Part shown: piece by piece, positions 61,901 to 64,000 of the stretch
Layout: every line of letters starts with the position of its first letter
How positions within the stretch are numbered: position 1 is the stretch's first letter
NCBI GenBank assembly: GCA_963678705.1
Contig: OY783213.1
Span: 15,814,451-15,878,450 of the forward strand
Direction of reading: 5' to 3'
DNA from: Panorpa germanica
Lineage: Eukaryota; Arthropoda; Insecta; Mecoptera; Panorpidae
DNA: 64,000 bases
Position numbers and translations under genes: made by a program
The notes under the pieces: model-generated
What the model saw: the letters and a program-made list of their open reading frames with translations, nothing else
The model's database searches: none
Told to the model about the DNA's origin: nothing

Positions 61901-63439
61901 TGTTCTACAGTATTCTCGCTAGTAGTGCTACCGCACACGCTGAATTGAAACACTTCGCATCGCACATACTCGCACAACTCCGACAACAACGAATTAACAG
62001 TGCTTACGAGGTGTATATTAATAAAGTTGTTAAATTAAATAAAAGTTATAATTTGTAATTCAATTAAAGAAATATAAACGAAGCAAACAGAAAGGAGAAA
62101 CACTACAACTATTATATATTCCATAATATCTAATGCAATTTTCTTCAAATTTAATTTACTTCCCCGTGTTTATATCCCGCCAGAAATAACATACGCCTCC
62201 CTCTAAACCTCCCTAAATTCACCTTCATAACAGATTCTGTTGTTTTATCATTTTCCCGCGCATTTACTTTCTACTCCTTCCCTTCCAACCCCTAACGGTT
62301 CTTCCTAAAATAGAAATCCTTTCATAACAAAATTATTTACATTTATTTATTTCTAAATTAGTTATTAGATGCGATTCATATCCCGCCAACTGGTTAACGT
62401 ATCCTTGTTACCTGTTACCTTTTCCATGTTCCCTGGAGGCTCCAGCATAGCAAACAAACCGCTCCCCTGGAGCCTGGAACCCGTTTTGATATACTGATAT
62501 TCCTTTTCTATTTGGAGATGGTTTATTCAGTATTTCCCGAACATCAATCTTTTCTCACAGAGCGCTGGACTGAATCCTAAAGTAATCCATCAAATTCTGG
62601 ATAACAAAAACTGACTAATGCGATATACTATGTAATTATTTCCAAAACATTATCCAGAACAGAAATAAAACAATGGTATTTCTGGGCTTTGTGAATTTGA
62701 TTCAATATTTGAGTGATGATTATTATTGAAATATTTATTTCCAGTTGTCACTTAATCCTTTATCATTTACACGCCCTTTCGAAATTCAAAATAATATAAT
62801 TTTGATTAGTAATAACAAATTTGATTAGTGATGATATTGATGATATGCTTTAGTTACGTCATAATTGAATTAAGCAAGGGATATGGTCAAGGGTGTTGAG
62901 TTCTAATTTATGCTTAACATAAGTATCTGCATTCTTTTATATTATCTTTAGTCTATATATTAGCGAACTTGTTCAACTCAAAATACTCATATTACTAAAG
63001 ATATTTTAATTCAGGTAGCTAGTTCCTTAAGTTTGCTGCAATATCCCAGATTGTTTGAGAAACTAATATTTACAACGTTGTAATATAATATTCCGCAAAC
63101 TTCGTTGTTATATTCTCCCTTGCCTTACCACTACACACATAAATACACGACGAGTATGTGTTTTATTATACGTTGTATACACATACGCTGTAATCTCTAT
63201 TTTCAACATTCTTGAACATCATTTTCAATACACTTTATGGAGTGTTGTGTTATTAATTATCAAATAGCCGTTACAGGTGCTAAAGTGTTGAACGTGACGT
63301 ATGAAATAAAATATTCTCTAACTTAATGTTCCACAAGTAAAGTACTATTGGTCAACCTAATATTTGATGGGTATAGTTATGGTGTTTATTAAGTCCTTAA
63401 CGACATATTTCTATACAAGCTACAACATGTTTACCACTA

Positions 63440-63790
63440 GCGAAATATGTCCACTGTCCTTCCACCATTCACCTCCTTACATCCTGCCTCTGTCAACAAA
63501 TACTCTATTTCCTTACACGCTTTTCCACCTGTACTTTGTCAATAATATTCTTTTCCGTTTCTCCTAATTTTTCTGTTACATCCATGCTACCACTAAATCA
63601 ATTACTTCTTTTAATAATGTGCTTCCAACATTCATTATCTTACTTTTTGTACCTTCTTTACGTTCTTCCAATGCATCGCTCTATTCATCAATTTCGTACT
63701 TCCCTATCACACCTCTCCTCTTTGCTTATTCTTCAATTTCTCTTCTAGCTTCCTGTATTTACTATCAGTTTCATTTCAAGATACCACAAC
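63440..63790. repeat. Pyrimidine-rich tract
   Basis: About 350 bp rich in C and T on the plus strand. The overlapping short frames in this stretch (63364-63804) are low-complexity translations without domains. Confidence 0.5.
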
Positions 63791-64000
63791 ATTTATTCTC
63801 ATAAAGAAAAGGAAAATTGTATTTTCTTTTTCCTAAAAAAACAAAATACACGAAACTAATAAACTGTCACTATTGCTACTAATTACTATTTTGGTGATTC
63901 GTACGTGGACGTTTTCTCGATCTTTATTGTCGTCATAGAGTATGAGTGTATGGTCTATGATACGTACGAGTATAAGCCCCAGCAAATGAAAGCTTAATGC

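Larger units (their letters stand above)
32608..64000 (+). other. Long intron of Ih (inferred), rich in transposon debris
   Basis: After the donor at 32608 no other HCN exon is recognisable up to the window end; the next one should encode the S1 segment beginning FYWDLCMLLLL. No other host gene with credible coding potential was found either. I infer at least 31 kb of intron. Stretches between the repeats listed separately are AT-rich and show no feature I can name. Confidence 0.6.

Overview
The window looks like nuclear DNA of an insect. It is strongly AT-rich and mostly non-coding. It carries an intron-bounded exon of the Ih/HCN channel gene, intronless DUF229 membrane-protein genes, decayed mariner-type transposases, tRNA-derived SINEs and a satellite array. 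The order of insect cannot be fixed from the sequence alone.

Left part (1-12.8 kb): a head-to-tail cluster of DUF229 genes on the minus strand. Three reading frames are intact (1924-3936, 5856-7871, 8312-10270) and a fourth is broken by a 1-nt frameshift (10603-12634). A truncated 5' stub of a fifth copy (5324-5405) and one or two small relics lie at 953-1022 and perhaps 421-452. The block 5324-8008 is a near copy of 10193-12795, so the cluster grew by unequal exchange of a unit made of one gene plus the 5' end of its neighbour. Between the first two genes sits a 736-bp element with about 135-140 bp terminal inverted repeats. It carries what reads as the last ~44 codons of a retinol-dehydrogenase-like gene.

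Middle part (12.8-32 kb): no convincing host gene. It contains a mariner relic (20040-20434), a compact foldback (19037-19117) and a 7.1-kb satellite array (22150-29257) with a ~500-bp unit. The unit is built from two related half-units, with traces of a ~2-kb higher-order period.

Right part (32-64 kb): one coding exon of Ih/HCN on the plus strand (32032-32607), with clean acceptor and donor sites. Everything after its donor appears to be one very long intron of at least 31 kb, filled with transposon debris: SINE copies, MITEs with inverted ends, a second mariner relic, a third transposase tail and several unnamed dispersed repeat families present in two to four copies.

The DUF229 cluster and the Ih gene have no evident functional link. 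The biology worth following up is the recent duplication and decay of the DUF229 array, the transposon-captured dehydrogenase fragment, and the satellite's higher-order structure.
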